NCBI RefSeq assembly: GCF_002850745.1
Contig: NZ_KZ559475.1
Location: 235,635 to 299,634 of the forward strand
DNA length: 64,000 nucleotides
Origin: Nonomuraea indica
Lineage (GTDB): Bacteria > Actinomycetota > Actinomycetes > Streptosporangiales > Streptosporangiaceae
Direction: 5' to 3'
Below are positions 61,653 to 64,000 of this stretch, in pieces; the stretch's first letter is position 1, and each line of letters opens with the position of its first letter. A program made the position numbers and the translations under genes. The notes under the pieces are model-generated. The model had not been told where the DNA came from and did not search any database. It saw nothing but the letters and a program-made list of their open reading frames with translations.

Positions 61653-61740
61653 ACTCCCCCGCATCTCGCGGTCGGCCGGTTGCTCGACACCAGTATGGCC
61701 TGATAGGGGAGTGCACGACCGCAACCGGCGAACCAAGGAC

Positions 61741-61746
61741 TACGCT
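61741..61746 (+). promoter_or_regulatory. -10 element (TACGCT), leaderless start of the KimA-like gene
   Basis: TANNNT ending 8 nt before GTG 61755. A leaderless mRNA leaves no room for a c-di-AMP riboswitch of the kind found before kimA in Bacillus. Confidence 0.55.
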
Positions 61747-61754
61747 CTCGTTCT

Positions 61755-63797
61755 GTGGCGAAGATGACGGATCTTCTCAAACGCCTCCTCGTGGGGCGGG
61801 CGCTGCGCAGTGGGCAGCTCCATGAGCAACTGCTGCCCAAACGCATCGCCCTGCCGGTGTTCGCGAGCGATGCGCTCTCCTCGGTCGCGTACGCGCCGCA
61901 GGAGATCCTCGTCATCCTGTCGCTGGCCGGGGTCTCGTTCTACGCCTACAGCCCGTGGGTGGCGGCGGCGGTCGTGGTCGTCATGCTCACCGTCGTCGCC
62001 TCCTACCGGCAGAACGTGCACGCCTATCCCAGCGGCGGCGGCGACTACGAGGTGGCCACCACCAACCTGGGCCCCAACGCCGGGCTGACCGTGGCCAGCG
62101 CCCTCATGGTCGACTACGTCCTGACGGTCGCCGTGTCGGTCGCCAACGGCGTCGACTACGTCGGGGCGACCATCCCGTTCGTCGCCTCGCACAAGCCCGC
62201 CGTGGCGATCGGCATCGTCGTCCTCCTGACCGTGGTGAACCTGCGCGGGCTGCGCGAGTCGGGCGCGGCCTTCGCCGTCCCGACCTACGCGTTCATGGTG
62301 GCCGTGCTCGGCATGGTGCTGTGGGGCGGCGTGCGGCTGCTCATCTTCGGCGACGAGCTGCGGGCGCCCAGCGCCGGCTTCGACATCGTGCCCGAGCAGA
62401 CCAACCTGACCGCGTTCGCCGCGGCCTTCCTGGTGCTGCGCGCCTTCTCCTCCGGCTGCGCGGCGCTGACCGGCGTCGAGGCGATCAGCAACGGCGTGCC
62501 CGCCTTCCGCAAGCCCAAGAGCGGCAACGCCGCCACCACGCTGCTGATGATGGGCGTGATCGCCATCAGCATGTTCGGCGGCATCATCGCTCTCGGCCTG
62601 GCCTCCGGGGTGAAGGTCGCCGAGCCGTCCGTGGTGGCCGAGGACCTGTTGCGGCCCGACGGCACGCCGGTCGGGCCCGGCTACCACCAGCAGCCGATCA
62701 TCGCGCAGGTGGCCGACGCGGTGTTCGGCGGCGGCTCGCTGCTGTTCGTGCTGATCTCGGCGGTGACCGCGCTCATCCTCTTCCTGGCGGCCAACACCGC
62801 CTTCAACGGCTTCCCGGTTCTCGGCTCGATCCTCGCCCAGGACCGCTACCTGCCCCGCCAGCTGCACACCCGCGGCGACCGGCTGGCCTTCTCCAACGGC
62901 ATCGTCATCCTGGCCACGGCGGCGTGCCTGCTGCTGTGGGGGTTCCAGGCGGACGTCAGCCGGCTGCTGAACCTCTACATCGTCGGCGTCTTCGTGTCCT
63001 TCACGCTCAGCCAGACCGGCATGGTCATCCACTGGACGCGCCACCTGAAGACCGAGACCGACCCGCGGACACGCCACCAGATGCACCGCTCGCGGGCGAT
63101 CAACTTCTTCGGCGGCGTCATGACCGGGCTGGTGCTGGTCGTCGTGCTGCTGACGAAGTTCCTGGTCGGGGCGTGGATCGTGTGCATCGCGATGCCGGTG
63201 CTGTTCCTCATGATGAAGGGCATCCGGCGCCACTACGACAACGTGGCCGCCGAGCTGGAGATCACCGGCGACTACGACGCCACCGTCCTGCCGGCCCGCA
63301 ACCACGCCATCGTCCTCATCTCCAAGATCCACAAGCCGACGATGCGGGCGCTCGCCTACGCCCGGGCCACCCGGCCGTCCACGCTGGAGGCCGTCACCGT
63401 CGGCGTGGACGGCGCCGAGGCCCGCCAGCTCCAGGATGAGTGGGAGCGCCGCGGCATCCCGGTGCCGCTGAAGATGCTCGACTCGCCGTACCGGGAGATC
63501 ACCCAGCCGGTCCTCGACTACGTCAAGCAGGTGCGGCGCCGCTCGCCCCGCGACGTGGTGACGGTGTTCATCCCCGAGTACGTGGTCGGCCACTGGTGGG
63601 AGCACCTGCTGCACAACCAGAGCGCGCTGCGGCTGAAGGCGCGGCTGCTGTTCAAGCCCGGGGTGATGGTGACGAGCGTGCCGTGGCAGCTCCACTCCTC
63701 CGACCGGCTGACGGGGCGGCCCGAGCCGTTCGCGGCGGGGTCGGTGCGCCGGCCGTCCGGGCGCCACGCCGAGGACGAGGAGATCGGCGCCCGCTGA
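61755..63797 (+). CDS. KimA-type potassium importer (APC/KUP superfamily)
   Basis: 680 residues: about twelve spans (about 38-470) and a cytoplasmic C-terminal domain (about 485-655). Many stretches match my recollection of Bacillus KimA (YdaO): FASDALSSVAYAPQEIL, SYRQ...YPSGGGDYEVA, FSSGCAALTGVEAISN, YIVGVFVSFTLSQTGM and HNQSALRLKARLLFKPGVMV. KimA imports K+ with protons at low external K+. The homologue in M. tuberculosis lies in the same place beside ceoB/ceoC. Annotation as an amino-acid permease would be the usual alternative. Confidence 0.88.
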   Translation: MAKMTDLLKRLLVGRALRSGQLHEQLLPKRIALPVFASDALSSVAYAPQEILVILSLAGVSFYAYSPWVAAAVVVVMLTVVASYRQNVHAYPSGGGDYEVATTNLGPNAGLTVASALMVDYVLTVAVSVANGVDYVGATIPFVASHKPAVAIGIVVLLTVVNLRGLRESGAAFAVPTYAFMVAVLGMVLWGGVRLLIFGDELRAPSAGFDIVPEQTNLTAFAAAFLVLRAFSSGCAALTGVEAISNGVPAFRKPKSGNAATTLLMMGVIAISMFGGIIALGLASGVKVAEPSVVAEDLLRPDGTPVGPGYHQQPIIAQVADAVFGGGSLLFVLISAVTALILFLAANTAFNGFPVLGSILAQDRYLPRQLHTRGDRLAFSNGIVILATAACLLLWGFQADVSRLLNLYIVGVFVSFTLSQTGMVIHWTRHLKTETDPRTRHQMHRSRAINFFGGVMTGLVLVVVLLTKFLVGAWIVCIAMPVLFLMMKGIRRHYDNVAAELEITGDYDATVLPARNHAIVLISKIHKPTMRALAYARATRPSTLEAVTVGVDGAEARQLQDEWERRGIPVPLKMLDSPYREITQPVLDYVKQVRRRSPRDVVTVFIPEYVVGHWWEHLLHNQSALRLKARLLFKPGVMVTSVPWQLHSSDRLTGRPEPFAAGSVRRPSGRHAEDEEIGAR

Positions 63798-63849
63798 CGC
63801 CCGATCCCGGCCCCGCCGCACGCCGACCGGGGCCCGCCCGGCCACGGCA

Positions 63850-63855
63850 TAGGGT
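63850..63855 (+). promoter_or_regulatory. -10 element (TAGGGT), leaderless start of the RNA methyltransferase
   Basis: TANNNT ending 6 nt before GTG 63862. Confidence 0.55.
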
Positions 63856-63861
63856 GTCCGT

Positions 63862-64000
63862 GTGGACAGTAGGGACGTGGACAGCAGCGGCGTTGACGGC
63901 ACGGGCGCGGCATCTCTCGAGCTGACGGTCGGACCCGTCGCGCACGGCGGGTGGTGCGTGGCCCGCCACGAGGGGCGGGGGGGGGTCGTCCGGCACGCGC
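63862..64000 (+). CDS. TRAM-domain class I RNA methyltransferase, N-terminal fragment
   Basis: The first 46 codons before the right edge. From GTG 63862 a short Asp/Ser/Gly-rich start leads into LELTVGPVAHGGWCVARHEGR, the beginning of a TRAM domain as found in RlmD/RumA-like 23S rRNA uridine methyltransferases. The same gene follows the KimA homologue in M. tuberculosis. A run of nine G (63977-63985) gives RGGVVRHA where hydrophobic residues are expected. Confidence 0.75.
   Translation, partial: MDSRDVDSSGVDGTGAASLELTVGPVAHGGWCVARHEGRGGVVRHA

Noticed and set aside
61653..61754. c-di-AMP (ydaO-type) riboswitch before the KimA-like gene
   Set aside because: The whole divergent gap is 102 bp, shorter than this riboswitch class, and the -10 is 8 nt from the start codon.

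Overview
The window is very GC-rich, gene-dense DNA from a filamentous actinomycete. The gene set (SepH, DUF4193, DUF3710, DUF3159, DUF4235, AfsR/SARP regulator, CutR/CutS-like pair, coproporphyrin-type ferrochelatase, type A RNase P RNA) and the many GTG starts point to Actinomycetes, and the overall style fits Streptosporangiales (Nonomuraea/Streptosporangium/Actinomadura-like). That placement is by eye. There is no prophage, insertion sequence, CRISPR array or tRNA gene. The window is chromosomal core with accessory stretches.

Layout. 1-6.2 kb: the 5' part of a sensor histidine kinase, then a divergent operon of two acyl-CoA dehydrogenase subunits and an acyl-CoA synthetase (a sterol/acyl side-chain type arrangement), then a C45 self-processing hydrolase. 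6.2-12 kb, all leftward: WYL regulator, TetR plus GNAT-like pair, M19 dipeptidase, Baeyer-Villiger-type monooxygenase. 12-16.4 kb rightward: Nif3-like protein, zinc-ribbon coiled-coil protein, RNase H/phosphatase fusion, rnpB, small membrane protein. 16.5-21 kb leftward: SulP transporter fused to carbonic anhydrase, membrane-anchored disordered protein, PEBP lipoprotein. 21-32 kb: a large SARP regulator, a DrrAB-like exporter, two PH-domain membrane proteins, and an MMPL exporter with divergent MarR. 32-45 kb: an unusually long SepH, a truncated subtilase, a membrane protein with a repeat, lactone oxidase, polysaccharide deacetylase, MFS transporter, lytic transglycosylase, ferrochelatase, S9 peptidase and inositol phosphatase. 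45-64 kb: a 54-residue protein, a CutR/CutS-like two-component pair, DUF4193, then a block (paaK-paaI, otsA, DUF4235, valS, AI-2E transporter, thioesterase) that separates DUF4193 from the dut-DUF3710-OB-fold-DUF3159 cluster. The window ends with two RCK/TrkA proteins divergent from a KimA-type potassium transporter, and the start of a TRAM-domain RNA methyltransferase.

Three themes stand out. First, at least sixteen genes have a TANNNT -10 element ending 6-8 nt before the start codon with no Shine-Dalgarno, so they are predicted to be leaderless. Second, ten or more minisatellites (12-72 bp units) lie in frame in linkers and tails of otherwise ordinary proteins, plus one intergenic array. 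Third, several regulatory sites are readable directly: a TetR-type operator on the paaI promoter, a 13-bp palindrome between the divergent hemH and S9 peptidase promoters, and a MarR-type site between marR and the MMPL exporter. The most interesting single genes are an archaeal/rickettsial-type valyl-tRNA synthetase, the KimA-RCK potassium locus, the very long SepH and a SARP whose DNA-binding module is interrupted by a minisatellite.
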